The notes under the pieces are model-generated. The model had not been told where the DNA came from. It saw only the letters and a program-made list of their open reading frames with translations, and ran no database searches. A DNA stretch of 64,000 bases from Girardinichthys multiradiatus (taxonomy: Eukaryota; Chordata; Actinopteri; Cyprinodontiformes; Goodeidae), in assembly GCF_021462225.1 (NCBI RefSeq), contig NC_061797.1, positions 34,126,147 through 34,190,146 of the forward strand, written 5' to 3'. Shown piece by piece: positions 38,120 through 49,945 of this stretch; the first letter of the stretch is position 1; each line of letters starts with the position of its first letter. Position numbers and translations under genes: made by a program.

Positions 38120-38420
38120 TATATAAACACCCAAATCGGAATATTCTGGTTTGATTTAGCTTAATCGGGAAGAAATTGAATTCCGAATCAGAGGGGTGGT
38201 TTATACCATTACACATTCCGAACATACTCTTGCTCCTGCAGTGATTGGTTGAGGCGTATTGCATAACTTCCTCTTTTCGCTGTTACACTCATTGGATTGC
38301 TGTGTCAGGCCCTTTCGGTTTGATCGAGTTCTCTTTACTGTGACATCTCTTATTCTAAGGGATGTCACAGTAACACATAAGCACATTAGAACACATTTGC
38401 TGTTGGTGCACTTAACGTTT
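38120..38420. mobile_element. Possible MITE with a long central hairpin
   Basis: The block from acacccaaatcggaatattc to about 38420 has the style of fish DNA-transposon ends (aatcggaat/attccgaat inverted motifs at 38135-38146 and 38180-38189). It contains an 18-bp hairpin. Arms at 38335-38352 (ttactgtgacatctctta) and 38356-38373 pair with one T-G wobble and a 3-base loop. Superfamily and borders are unresolved. Confidence 0.4.
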
Positions 38421-38454
38421 GGGAACCCTCTGTTTTCACATGGTTTTTCTCATT

Positions 38455-39174
38455 GGCCCTGTCCCAATGCCCTCACTTCCACTCTTGTGTCCCTCAATTA
38501 CGTGTTCTCGTTGATGGGTTCGAGTGTATAGTGTGTCCCAATTCCCCAGAGTGGTCTTTCAACCCGCACCCTTTTTGCCCTTGATCCACACTTCGGCTAG
38601 TCGCGCATCTAAGTGGACTTCCCCGAAGTATATTACAGACAATTCACTGCTGCAGCTGATGTTTTGAGCAAAAACCAATCACAACCATCAATGTAATCAA
38701 CCATCAAATCAGAATAGTAAGAACTGCATAAACTTTAGACCGTAAGCCGACAATATATATTTTTTATTGGTTTCCAGGCTCACCATTGTTAGACACCACT
38801 GGCTTCAGGGTGATTATGGGGACTCAGTAGCCCATAACATTGAAATTACCTTTCGAACAAACACTGGCGCTGCGTCGAGAGTGTGGTTTATCAGCCTTCT
38901 TTGGTTCCTGCACTTTCTTCTCCTCAAAACAATTGCTTGTTGCAGTTTTAAAATATTTTATTATCAGCAAAATTGCAAAAACAGCGACGGGTCCTGCCAT
39001 TTTTTATGTCGCAGTTACGGCACAGAGTTGCAAGTCGATAACGTAACCACTACTGTCCCAATTCTCCAATTTTGCATGCTTGTAACCTGCACACTTCAAC
39101 CCCTACGTGCACTTTTACCAAGTACACATTTCATAGAGGGGCGTAGGGTGTAGTTTGGGTATTGGGACAGAGCC
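38455..39174. mobile_element. Unclassified inverted-repeat DNA element
   Basis: The left end, ggccctgtcccaatgccc, and the reverse complement of the right end, ggctctgtcccaataccc, are inverted copies 720 bp apart. The motif gtcccaatt recurs inside, near 38536 and 39055. No transposase is recognisable. Open frames across it (e.g. 38767-39153) show no domain. No target duplication is clear. It resembles non-autonomous DNA transposons with CTGTCCCAA ends that are common in fish. Confidence 0.55.
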
Positions 39175-39219
39175 ATAGTGGTAGGGAGTTGCTAGCTTAG
39201 CATTAGCTTCAGCACTGCT

Positions 39220-39790
39220 ATGGCTAGCCATTCTGTCTCTCCCGTTGCTTCTCTGTTTCTCTCTGAGTCTCTCTGAGTGTGTCAAATGTTCAGTTTCTTC
39301 TCTGACTCCTTTAGTGATAATGTTATGTGCAATAAATGTGGGGTCACCACCAACCCGTTTACATTTTCTCCGCTCATCAACACACCCGCTGAGAAACCAA
39401 TTCTGGTATTTGGCAGCTCCATAGGCAGAAATGTGCCATTAAATACATCAGCGACCACAGTCAAATGTTTGCCAGGGGCCAGAACAGATGACATTAAATC
39501 CTACCTTACAGTCCTGGCTAAGGATAGGCTAAGCATAAGTACAGTAGGTTTGTTATTTACGCTGACTGTAATGACACCCTGTTACACCAAGTGTGCAAGT
39601 TTGCCAAAACAATGTCTGTAATTTTCTGTGGTTCCCTCCCTGATCTGACCAGTGACAACATGTTAAGCTGCAAGCTGCCATTCAACTGCTGGCTGTTGTT
39701 GGAAAAAAAAAACTCGTCTCTCCTGATATATATTTTGTTCTGGAAGCAAGGCTGGTATTTAGCAAAAGAATCACAGGAGAATTAAATGGA
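39220..39790 (+). pseudogene. L2/CR1-type LINE ORF1 fragment, SGNH-like
   Basis: The sequence starts with an ATG (39220), and an 8-bp duplication (ctctgagt) near 39265 breaks the frame. It then runs through CNKCG (a zinc-binding pair) to KPILVFGSSIGRN, SATTVKCLPGARTDDI and, after a shift near 39550, CKFAKTMS and VIFCGSLPDLTSD. The GSS block and the following order match the SGNH-hydrolase (esterase-like) domain found in ORF1 of CR1/L2-group LINEs. In those LINEs it is thought to assist RNA or membrane binding. Its catalytic Asp/His region is not readable. It is interrupted and truncated, with an LTR inserted about 40 bp downstream. Confidence 0.65.
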
Positions 39791-39830
39791 ATCATTTAAA
39801 CTGTACTGGATCAGAAAAAGGTATACAGAT

Positions 39831-40505
39831 TGTATGCATACACTGACTGTTTTCACTCTACCGAACGCAGTAAGTAGTCTCTGGAGTATTTAAACAGGAA
39901 GCTGCCAGCACTTCGTCGCTTGAGTGTTAGCCAACAGTGGTTGCTTTCAAGCCCTGGCTTCGTTTCCAGTTCGATCCCTGACTTCTGGATTAAGTGAGTT
40001 TCCTGACTCTTGGATAAGGAACCTTCAGGATCAAGGTTCAAGTCTCCAGTTACCCTCCCCGGACAAACTTCAAGCTGGTAGCCTCCTGACTCCACAATCA
40101 GCCGGACCAAATCACAGCGAACCCTGTTCACCCTCCAACGAGCTCTCATGCAAGTACCTTCACCCAGTGCTCCACACCACTGTCTCACACACCTCGGACT
40201 GAGCTGGAAATGACTTCCCGGGAACCCACCTCCTAAGTCATCTCCAATCCTGGGCTCCCAGACTCCACATCTCTTTCCCCCCTGGCGGTTCAGTCATCTC
40301 CTCTGGTAAGCAATACATACTACTGAGTACAATATTTATATCTTCACTCTGGATTTACCTATTCTTCCCTTCTCTGTACAGTTGGTGATCTCTAGTCCTG
40401 GTTCTCTCGCCATTATTCGTCCAGTGAAAATAAACCTCTTAAAATCTGTGAGATTCTCCTGAGTGTAATTCTGCATGTGGGTCAGATCCGTACCAAGAAC
40501 CATGA
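39831..40505 (+). mobile_element. Solo LTR, gypsy-like, inserted by a LINE
   Basis: A 675-bp block from tgtatgcatac to ...aagaaccatga. The repeat acagat occurs at 39825-39830 and again at 40505-40510, and cagat gives the usual 5-bp duplication. Inside are a TATA-like tatttaaa (39888-39894) and AATAAA at 40429-40434. The 3' part (gagattctcctgagtg..., tctgcatgtgggtc) resembles fish Ty3/gypsy LTR ends. It lies between an L2-type ORF1 fragment and an L2-type RT C-terminus. The terminal bases are not perfectly canonical, so the borders are provisional. Confidence 0.6.
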
Positions 40506-40611
40506 CAGATATGTGATAATCAGATTTAGTATTTTTGTCTCACCTGGCTGCAGCAAGAGGATTGTGTTAGTAAGCATGAGTCAACACCTAATTTAAATTT
40601 TTACATACCTT

Positions 40612-40835
40612 GAAAATACATCAGAGATCTGATTGTTCCATATGTTCCTAACAGGGCACTTCGTTCTCAGACTGTAGGTTTACTGGTGGTTCCTAGAGTC
40701 TCTGGAAGTAGAATGGGAGGCACATCCTTTAGTTATCAGGCTCCTCTCCTGTGGAACCAGCTCCGTGAGGCAGACACCCTGTCTACTTTTAAGGCTAGGC
40801 TTAAAACTTTCCTTTTTGATAAAGCTTATAGTTAG
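40612..40835 (+). pseudogene. L2-type LINE ORF2 C-terminus
   Basis: A 74-codon open stretch without a start codon, ending at TAG 40833-40835. It includes RDLIVPYVPNRALRSQT, GLLVVPRVSGSRMGG, SYQAPLLWNQL, and the terminal STFKARLKTFLFDKAYS, the very end of a fish L2/CR1-group reverse transcriptase. About four residues appear missing after WNQL. The bulk of ORF2 is absent. This is the 3' end of a truncated LINE continuous with the following untranslated region. Confidence 0.75.
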
Positions 40836-41133
40836 AGTGGCTTAGCTTATCAGGGAGGGAGCCTTCCTCCCTCCTTGTTGGTTGGAGTAAGGGGGAATCA
40901 GGTTTAGCCTAAACCAGCTCAGTTATGGTTGAGGTGCAAACACACTCTCCATTTCTGCTACCTGTATGACCCCTTCTCTTTTCCAATGGTTATAATCAGT
41001 CTGACAGAGAGAGGCATCCCAATCCTTGTGGTTTTTAGTATAACAATGACCATCAGTGGGACCCTTTGTGGGGTTCCTTGAGACGACATTGTTGTAAATA
41101 AGCGCCGTTTAACTAAATAATCTGAACTGAAAC

Positions 41134-41810
41134 TATCTGTGTAGTTATGCTGCTATAGGCTTAGGCTGCTGGAGGACATAACGACCACTTTCACCCTCTT
41201 CGCTCCATTCTCACACTACTCTCCAATTTTGCATTATTTGCTGTTATTTCAGCTTTTAACCTTGTTCTCTCTATTCTCTTCCTAGAAGCTACACCTGGCC
41301 TGGCTCTGTGTCTACCTGTAACACCTTTCTGGAGAGGGGAATTGTCCGAGCTTTTGCTGGCAGCAACTTAATGCTCACCCTCTACCGATGATCCACGTAG
41401 CCCTGCCATTTAGTGTTTAACCCTTTCTCTCTCCTAGACATGGCGATTGACTAGATTGCTAGAGAAGCTTAGGTTATCCTGAGCTATCTCTGTAGATAGG
41501 CTGCAATAGGCCTAGGCTGCTGGAGGGCATAATAACCACTTCCGTCTCTTTGCAACATTCTCCTACTACTCTCCAATTTTGCATTATTTGCTGTTACTTC
41601 AGCATTTCACTTTATGTTCTCTCTCTGTTTTTGCTCTTCCTAAAAGCTAGACCTGGCCTGGCACTGTGTTTTCTTCCTGGAGGGGTGCTGAGCTACTGCT
41701 GCTAAAAACTTTTTGTTCTCCTTCAACAGATGATACCCTTTGCCTTGTTTTTCAGTATTTAACCCTATCTCTCTCCTAGACTTGAAAACTGGCTTAGAGT
41801 TTATCTGCTT
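41134..41810 (+). repeat. Two ~350-bp tandem units in a LINE 3' UTR
   Basis: Unit 1 (41134-41484) and unit 2 (41485-41810) share ctctccaattttgcattatt, agctagacctggcctgg-type and ctctctcctagac blocks in the same order at an offset of 351 bp, with moderate divergence. Confidence 0.75.
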
Positions 41811-42895
41811 ACCTATTTTTCTCTATAAGATGGAGCCACTGAATAAGCTACTACCACCATTAACATTTTGCTTTTCTTTCATATAGAAAGTACTCCTGGA
41901 TTAGTGCTTCTGTGTTCTTTTGTGTGTATGTTCTACTCTCTCAAACCCCCTCAACCAAGGACATGGTGTGGTAGTGGACCACAGAATGCAGACAGGCATG
42001 AAGCAATGTGGCGTGGTGAGGTACCAGATTTAATAAAACAAAAGAAAGTCAAAGCAGGCTCAAGGTGGCAGATGCAGGCAAGGACAGAACTTGGCAAAGC
42101 AGGCTTTGTAAACAGACTTGGCATAACTAAACGAACAGATATTTCCGCGAGGAATGAACAGAAAGACAGTGTATATATAGAGCATGGTGCAAGTGAAACG
42201 GAGAGACTGATTGCATGATGCAGGTGGACCAAATGAAGCTGATTACTGGGATTACTCGGAGTGAAAACAAAACAGAAATTCTAGAACATAATCAAACCTA
42301 AGAAACATAACTGTAACAGCATATAAACCAGAAAGCACTATGAACTGAAAACATCCACAAGAAAACAAACCGAAACAACTACAGTACCACCTCTGAAACA
42401 ATAAACAGAAGCATTTTCCAAAACTCAACTGTGAGAACAAATTGAGAAAAACCCAAAACCAAAAATCCCCAATGCATAACAACCCCAATCGATTGTGGCA
42501 GATGGCCTACAATGAGCATGGTTCTGCTGGAGGTTTCTTCCTGTCAAAGGGGAGTTTTCCTTTCCACTGTTGCTAAATGCGTGCTGGGTATTAGGGATTA
42601 CTGCAAAGTCGACTACAAAATGCAAGCGACTGTCCACTGTCACTACATGCTCATCCATTAGGAGTGCATGCTGCAAGTCAGTGACTAGATGCAATCTGCT
42701 GCGTTTCGTTAGAAAACTAACCAATTTGGAGTAATACCTTGAATTAGACTGCATTGTTTGCTAACTATGATAAATTGAAATGTATGTACTTGCAATCTGT
42801 GTGATTCGACTGAATTGACTTTGTGAAGTGCCTTGAGAGAACATGTGTTTTGAATTGGCACTATATAAATAAACTGAATTGAATTAAATTGAACT

Positions 42896-44166
42896 GTGTC
42901 ATTGTGAACACATGTTCAAATCATGTCTTTCTGATCATTGCAAACTGACCTGACTGTGCATGTGTGCTTGTTACGCATTTCTGGCTTTAGTGGCAAAACT
43001 TGGAGGGATGTTAATTTTATGTATTGCAATATACTTGAATATTTCCAGCTTTGATTTATGTGTCGGTAAGAGCTAAGTAATAAATAACAAATTTTAAAGT
43101 AAAGAGACCCTTTTGTAGCCTCAGTTGTGTATTTCTAGAGAAGTCTTACATCCACTAGAATATCTAAGAAAATGTTGTCGGCAGTCTACTCATCTTCAAG
43201 GAAAGTGAAAAAAACAGTCAAATAATTTAATTTGTCATGTTGAAATTCATTAAGTTTATTACCTATTTGCATGTAAAGCATTTTAGAAATTCTGACATTC
43301 TCATCTCCAGCACTGATAACTCTCAGTTGAGTCACAGAAAAATACAGGAATTCAAGTTGTCTTGGAATTTAGAAGTTTACAAGGTAAGAAAAAGAGCAAG
43401 AGCCTTTCCATCAGCTTTTTGATTTGAGCTGTGTTCAAGTCCATTGGAACTAGCTGAACACACAATATCCTTCATTGTGTAAAGGGTGACATTGAAACAG
43501 AGGGCTATATGCAATCATAAATGAATCCTTAGTCATAGAAACTCGCCTGTCTGTCAGGTACTCAATATTTTAGATGGTAATAGGGTCTCCCCTGTAATTT
43601 TGTGGTGTATCTCATAAGAGTGATTGCGTCTCATCTACTGTTTCTTCAATTGACAGTTGGAGACATGCAGGTTGAATGGGGGGAGAAAGTTTCCTCATAT
43701 TAGGGGAGGTGTTGTTTGGGCTGTGACAAAATCCATGACTAAGGGTACTCTGTAGCAGTCTGACAAGGAAGCTAAAAGCTCTGCATAAGGTGTTTGTGTA
43801 GGTCTATGAGATGTGTGCATCAAGGACAAAGGAGAGGAATGCTGACCATCTTCTGAGAAAGAACATCAACCACTATTAAAATAAGCATATCTTCTTTCTG
43901 ATTAGCTTAAATTACTAGTTTTATCTTTACTAACTTGAGGTGGTCAATCTGAAGGTGGTTAATCTAGTTTATTTTCAATTAGCCAGCCATCAGCGTTGAT
44001 CCACTTGGATCTTGAATTCCCACAATAACTATGGCTTACCAATTCTAATCATTTTTGGAATTATTTTCATGTAGTCCTTTTGGTTTCAAAACCAGTTTGA
44101 AACTACCCAGGTTTGCTTTGAGGCAAAGGTTGTTGGATGACTGAGTGGTGTTGTTCTTACGATAAT
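42896..44166. other. Spacer, nothing recognised
   Basis: No supported gene or repeat. Confidence 0.4.
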
Positions 44167-44260
44167 GTCAGAATCAGAATCAGAATCAGCTTTATTGCCA
44201 AGTTCGTGCATACAAACAAGGAATTTGACTCCGGTACACTTTGCTCTTTTGTTCTGCTTT

Positions 44261-44372
44261 TGCATTACAGAATATACAAATTTACAATTTACAATGTACA
44301 ATATACAATGTACAATGCAATATTCTGCATTACAGAATATACAAATTTACAATTTACAATGTACAATATACA
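44261..44372 (-). repeat. 65-bp tandem duplication in the LINE 3' UTR
   Basis: tgcattacagaatatacaaa begins both at 44261 and at 44326. The second copy is partial. The unit is AT-rich with internal acaatgtacaatata repeats. Confidence 0.85.
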
Positions 44373-44479
44373 CATATCTAATAGAAAAGGTGCATTTGCA
44401 ACATCTGTATGCTGTTGTTCTGTACTCTATTGAATGTTCATCAGAGAAAGAGCCTGGGGGAAGAAACTGTCTTTGTGGC

Positions 44480-47392
44480 GGCTGGTTTTAGTAAACAGTG
44501 CTCTGTAGCGGCGGCCTGAAGGTAAAACTCTAAACAGTTTATGTGCAGGGTGTGTGGGGTCTGCACATATTTTGGCAGCTCTTTTCTTGACCCTAGACTT
44601 GTATAAGTCCTGGATGGAGGGAAGGTCAGCCCTGATTATTCTCTCTGCAGTCCTGATTATTCATTGCAGTCTGGGCCTGTCCTGTTTTGTGGATGAGCCA
44701 AACCACACTGAGATGGATGAAGACAGGACAGACTGAATGATGGCAGTGTAGAAGATGACCAACAGCTCCTGTGGAAGGTTGAACTTCTTGAGTTGCCTCA
44801 GGAAGTACATTCTCTGCTGGGCCTTCTTTCGAACAGTGTCTATGTGTGAAGACCATCTCAGGTCCTCAGAGATGGTGGTTCCTAAGAACCTGAAGTGGTC
44901 CACGGCCGATACAGTGTTGTTGAGGATGGTGAGGGGGATGTATGGGGGTGGTGTTCTCCGAACGTCCATCACCATTTCCACAGTCTTGAGTGGGTTCAGT
45001 TCAAGGTAGTTCTGACCGCACCAGTGTACCAGTCGATCCACCTGCTGTCTGTATGCCGACTCATCACCGTCCTGGATCAGTCCAATGACAGTGGTGTTGT
45101 CTGCAAACTTAAGGAGTTTCACAGACGAGTCCGATGAGGTGCAGTCATTTGTGTACAGAGAGAAGAGGAGTGGGGATAGAACACACCCCTGGGGGGCACC
45201 AGTACTTATTGATCTGGATCGGGAGAAGATGCTCCTCAGTCTCACCTGCTGCTGTCGGTCTGTCAGGAAGCTGTTGATCCACTGACAGGTGGAGGCTGGG
45301 ACGTTGAGCTGTGTGAGCTTCTCGTGGAGGATGTCTGGTATGATGGTGTTGAAGGCCGAGCTGTAATCTACAAACAGGATCCTGGCGTACGTCCCTGGAC
45401 GGTCGAGGTGTTGCAGGATGAAGTGTAGACCTAAGTTAACAGCATCATCTGCCGACCTGTTTGCTCGGTAAGCAAATTGCAGGGGGTCCAGCAGGGGGCC
45501 GTGATGTCTTTCAGGTGCTTCAACACCAGCCGCTCAAAGGATTTCATGACCACAGACGTCAGGGCTACAGGCCTGTAGTCATTTAATCCTACGATGGTGG
45601 GTTTCTTGGGAACCGGGAGGATGGTGGATCACTTGAGGCAGGAGGGGACCTCACATTTCTCCAGTGACTTGTTGAAGATCCTTGTGAAGATCGGAGCAAG
45701 TTGATGTGCGCAGGCTTTCAGACATGATGGGGAGACGTTATCAGGTCCTCCAGCTTTCTTTGTTTTCATGCGCTGAAAGAGCCTGTTTACCTCTTCCTCG
45801 GAGATCTTTAGTGCAGGCAGAGGATCTGATGGTGGGGGGTTGGTTGCTTTATGGGAGGAATTTGTTCCTGAATGGGATGTAGAGGGGATAATTTGAGGTG
45901 TGAATGGCTTCTTGTCATGTCTGCAGTAGAAGCCATTCAGACGGTTGGCCAGGAGACGACTCTGTTCAGGATGGATGGAGGGGCTCTTGTAGGCAGTCAG
46001 GTTTCTCAGACCAGTCCATACAGCTGAAGTGTCACCAGTAGAAAGGCTGTTCTTAAGCTTCTCACTGTAGCTTCTCTTAGCTGCTTTGATCTCTTTTGTT
46101 AGTCTGTTCCTGCCCTGCCTGTACCGCACCCAATCTCCACTGCTGTGAGCTTCTTCCTTTTCCCTGCGCAGATTCCTGAGGTGTGGAGTAAACCATGGCT
46201 TATTGTTCCCAAAGGTGCAGAAAGTCTTGGTCTGCACACACATGTCCTCACAGAAACTGATGTATGATGTCACCACATCAGTTAGTTGGTTTAAGTCAGT
46301 GGCTGAGGTTTCAAAAACAGTCCAGACTGTGCATTCAAAGCAGGCCTGTAGCATCTGCTTTGATTCCTCAGTCCACTTCTTAACAGTGTGAACCTTGGGT
46401 TTGGAAGCTCTTAGTCTCTGTCTGTAGGTTGGGATGAGGTGGATTAGAGAATGATCCAAAAAACCCAGAGCAGCCCTGGTAACAGCATGATATGAGTCCT
46501 TTAAAGCTGTGTAACAATGGTCCAGTGTGTTTTTGTCTCCGGTGGGACACTTAATTTGCTGTCTGTATTTGGGGAGTTAATTTGAGAGGTTTGTGCTGTT
46601 AAAATCTCCCAGTATTATGATGAAAAAGTCCGTGTATTTTTTCTCCAGGTCTGTAATCAGCTCAGCAAGATGTTTTTCTGCGGCAGAAGTGCAGCCATGC
46701 AGTGGAAAATATGAGCTGATTATTATAAATGAGAAAAACTCTCTCTGTGAATAAAATGGCTTACAGATTATGGAAAATGACTCCAGATCTGGAATGCATG
46801 TTTTTCCCAGCACTTTTACGTCTCTGCACCAACTTTCATTTATATAAAAGCAGATTCCGCTACCTTGCTTCTTCCCCGATAGCTCCGCGCTGCGATCCGC
46901 TCTGAGCAGCTGGAAGTCCGGCAACAGCAGTGCGCGGTCCGGGATGTTTTCACTCAGCCATGTCTCGGTGAAGCAGAGAACCGCTGATCCGCGGAGGTCC
47001 GTGTTTTTACCGGTGAGAAGAAGCAGCTCGTCCATCTTGTTGTTGAGAGAGCGGACATTTGCCAGGTGGATTGAAGGCAGTGGTGTGCGAAGTCCTCTTT
47101 TGCGGAGCTTTACCAGCGCGCCAGCAGGCTTTCCCCTCCGCCGTTTTCGGCGCAGAATCCCATATAGAGCCGCAGCTCCGCTTGCCAGGAGCTCAGTGAA
47201 CCTCAGATCGATGAAAGATGGTGAAAAAAACCCAAGAGAGGACTCTCTGATGTTGAGAAGTTCCTCTCTACTGAATGAGACCACCGGATTGTGGCCCGAC
47301 ACCACAGAACTGTGGCTCGAAAAACATAAAAACACACAAAATACAAAAACAAAGAGAGAGCGAAGCTCGGAGGTTGCCATCGTCGGCGCCAT
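44480..47392 (-). pseudogene. LINE endonuclease-reverse transcriptase ORF, inactivated
   Basis: The protein reads from MAPTMATSEL (47392). A hydrophobic leader is followed from residue ~108 by the AP-like endonuclease: HLANVRSLNNK, CFTETWLS and ILGDFN. A later HSLIHL block has LDH where SDH is expected. Next come the linker (45629-46459) and the reverse transcriptase: [44 protein letters not shown] and LLKFADNTTV. The catalytic box is FADN instead of FADD. Nonsense codons follow NLSN (about 46577) and VPSCLK (45629). One base is lost near 45505, so the last third (44661-45245) is in another frame. The tail is further damaged by a small duplication near 44640. The element belongs to the Jockey/CR1 superfamily and resembles Rex1. 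The copy is dead. Confidence 0.85.
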
Positions 47393-47410
47393 CTTGAATG
47401 GATGTCTGTA

Positions 47411-49214
47411 GTGATGTCAGGATGAGATTCTAGTAAAACATCGTAATAAGAATGTAATATGTTTGAACAGGCAGTTTACAGCTTAACAATATGTATTTGG
47501 AAACATGTGTATCACTTGAAAATAATGGAAATTAAAATAATTTGTTCCAACCCTCCACCATTCAAAATCCCTCCAGCATTGAAAATCACAGTGATTTTTA
47601 GCTAAATTGAGTAAATCATTTTATATTGTATAATGGATAGAAGCAGTCAGTCATTTTGGATAGAAGCACTGTATGGAAAAATAATGATGGAAAATAAATA
47701 CTGTGGAAAGGTTTCTCTGTCACACCCAATATGATGGTTGAGTTGTACTCTTTTTGAATTAAATTCTTTTTAAGAACAAACAACTTGCATTCCGATTTAA
47801 GGAGGTACGTAATGTTATGTATTCATCACTGAACACTCAGGCCAAAAACACAACAACACATTTTGGCATCACTGGCATTCCATACAAACTGCCTAAAAGC
47901 ACTGGCACACCTCAAGTCACTACAGTATATCAGTGCTTGCAATTAAAAAGAAATGAGTTCACTGACTCATCACCTGTACTTCAATATGTTAAGAAAAGTC
48001 TCAAAGCATTTTTATTGTACAAAGTTATCCTAGGTAGACAGTGTTTGGGTGATGGTGCACATAAAAGGTTTGCACTTTTTCGAACTTTGCATGCATTTTG
48101 TTAGCTCTAGAAGTGAGCACCTCTACTGTTTGCTGCTCAGTGTGCCAGGTGCAGGAAAAACAGGGAAAAACACGAGAGAGTAGCAGCAGGTGAAGGATAT
48201 ACTGACACAATAAAGCATGTAATATGCTGGCAGACACTCTACCAGACATCATAGACATTATAGACTTATATAGAGGGAAATTCATAATTGAAGTAGTCAT
48301 GCAGCATTTGGAAAAAACTAATATTTTAAGCATTCATATTTAAAGGTTCCACTGTATTAATATAAGTGGAAACATCACTACAGATACTCTAATATGTGTA
48401 TGGAGAAAAACAAAGCACAAAGTTGCAAAAACTTAGATAGTTTAGACAAAAATAGATAAACACAACAATCTATTAAATTAGCCATAATAACTATCTCATG
48501 GGTGAGGCTGCATTCAGTGACTTCAGACATGCATGTTATTTTAATAAAAGAGAGGTTCCTATTCAAACTCTGATACATAAACAAATAAAACTGAAATTTA
48601 CAATTAATGAAGCTTTTCAAAGTGATCTGAAAAAGGACTCCTGCACCTGTGTAAATGTATAAAGTTACAATCTATGCAAAGGACTGAAGCCTTTCCAAAA
48701 TCCAAGGAATAAATACACAAGCAATTACCAAAAATTAAAATTAATATCGGATGAATACAAAAAATGATGGTGATTTTTAAATTTGATTTTTGTCAAGCCC
48801 TTAAGTATTGGAGCTCATCATTCTTGTACCTTCAGCCTGTGGACTTTTTGCCCAACCTACAAATACAAAATGGTTGAATACAGAGCAAATCCGTTCCCTT
48901 TGGTTGTTGGACTAAAATGTTATGGTGCTCTCTACAAGGTAGAAAAATTTATCATTCAGAAATTAATGGATGTAGGTATTTGGATGTAGATTTTTCATTT
49001 AGGTAAAAATGCATCCAATATTTATGTATTCTCCCCAAGCCTCTCTCTATTTCAGTGGGTCACTGAAAGCTGAAATGCATACCAAACTACCGGATGGACC
49101 ACAGACATGCATACACTCAAGAAAAGACACACACACGCAATATTCACAGAAGAAGACAACAGATACCTACATAATCTCCTGAAACAGACATAGAATTTGA
49201 GACCCAAGACAGTA

Positions 49215-49217
<3 letters not shown>
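47411..49217. other. Spacer, nothing recognised
   Basis: AT-rich sequence with no supported coding region or repeat. Confidence 0.4.

Positions 49218-49256
<39 letters not shown>
49218..49256. repeat. (GA)n microsatellite
   Basis: About 19 uninterrupted GA units. Confidence 0.96.
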
Positions 49257-49261
<5 letters not shown>

Positions 49262-49804
49262 TACAAGAAAGAAAGTCAAAGGAAAGGGAAGAAGAGCATT
49301 ATTCAGGTTCTCTTGCCAAAAATAGACCAGACTGACTGAACTCAACACAGGACTGGTGTAGGGTTGCCATTGTAATAGCTGTACAGCTAAAATGTTATCT
49401 CATCCTCCTGCAAACACACATAAAAACCCAACATATGGCCACCTGAAATTGAACTTGACCTATTGCAACAGGTGTTTAGGAAAGAAGATTTTGTAGTCAG
49501 AGCTAACCATTTGATTTTATATTGTTGTTGCAACTCAAGCAAGCATCACTGTAAAGACATTCAGAAAAAGAAATGTCAACAGAAGTCACAATTTTATCAT
49601 CAGTATTTTAATTTTAACACCTTTAAAACCTAAAAATACATTTTGCTTCACCCTTTGAATTTGGTTTATTAATTACTTAGCCATCAAAGAGCAGAGGCAA
49701 AGAATTAGAAAACTATTTCAAGCACCATACTGTTCTGACATTTCCAGCACACTAATAATCTTGTGCTGGGGCAAAGTGTGTATCATGAAAACTTTAATTT
49801 TCCT

Positions 49805-49945
49805 TTTTTTCAAGGATTCTTTATTACTAGTGGCCTTTATTGACAGGTAAGATAAGGAAATTGGGCAGAGATAGAAAGGGGAAAGACATGCAGCAAAGGT
49901 GTCCAGGTCTGGATTCGAACCCAAAACTGCATTTAGGACTATGCC
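49805..49945 (-). mobile_element. Second-family tRNA-derived SINE fragment
   Basis: On the minus strand a B box, gggttcgaatcc (49909-49920), is followed by ctttgctgcatgtctttccc and ...tctctgcccaatttcc, then ctgtcaataaaggccac. This order is typical of a fish SINE that ends in aataaaggc. The A-box end is degraded. Confidence 0.65.

Larger units (their letters stand above)
40612..42895 (+). mobile_element. L2-type LINE 3' regions with duplications
   Basis: After the ORF2 C-terminus comes 3' untranslated sequence ending in gagacgacattgttgtaaat...ctgaactgaaac at about 41075-41135. It is followed by two copies of a ~350-bp unit (41134-41484 and 41485-41810). A second LINE-type 3' end at about 42515-42895 has ggttctgctggaggtttc, then the tail aattggcactatataaat. 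Between about 41985 and 42490 lies sequence that I cannot classify. Probably two related LINE copies are joined. Confidence 0.6.
44167..47410 (-). mobile_element. Nearly full-length Rex1/CR1-like LINE
   Basis: A ~3.2-kb non-LTR retrotransposon on the minus strand. The 3' end lies at the left: a (TCAGAA)n run at about 44168-44188 and agctttattgccaag. The 5' end is near 47400, just upstream of the first ATG. It carries both endonuclease and reverse transcriptase regions. The heptamer atgtcag occurs on both sides (44165-44171 and about 47414-47420) and may be a short target duplication, but this is weak. Point mutations inactivate it (see the ORF entry). Confidence 0.8.

Noticed and set aside
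38767..39153. 128-codon frame inside an inverted-repeat element
   Set aside because: It shows no transposase motifs and crosses the element's inner repeats.
41985..42490. Possible extra LTR or DNA-element insert in LINE 3' sequence
   Set aside because: The sequence breaks from the LINE pattern, but I found no ends, target duplication or coding motif to support a class.
46944..47411. 155-codon plus-strand frame
   Set aside because: Antisense of the LINE endonuclease start, low-complexity Arg/Ser-rich.
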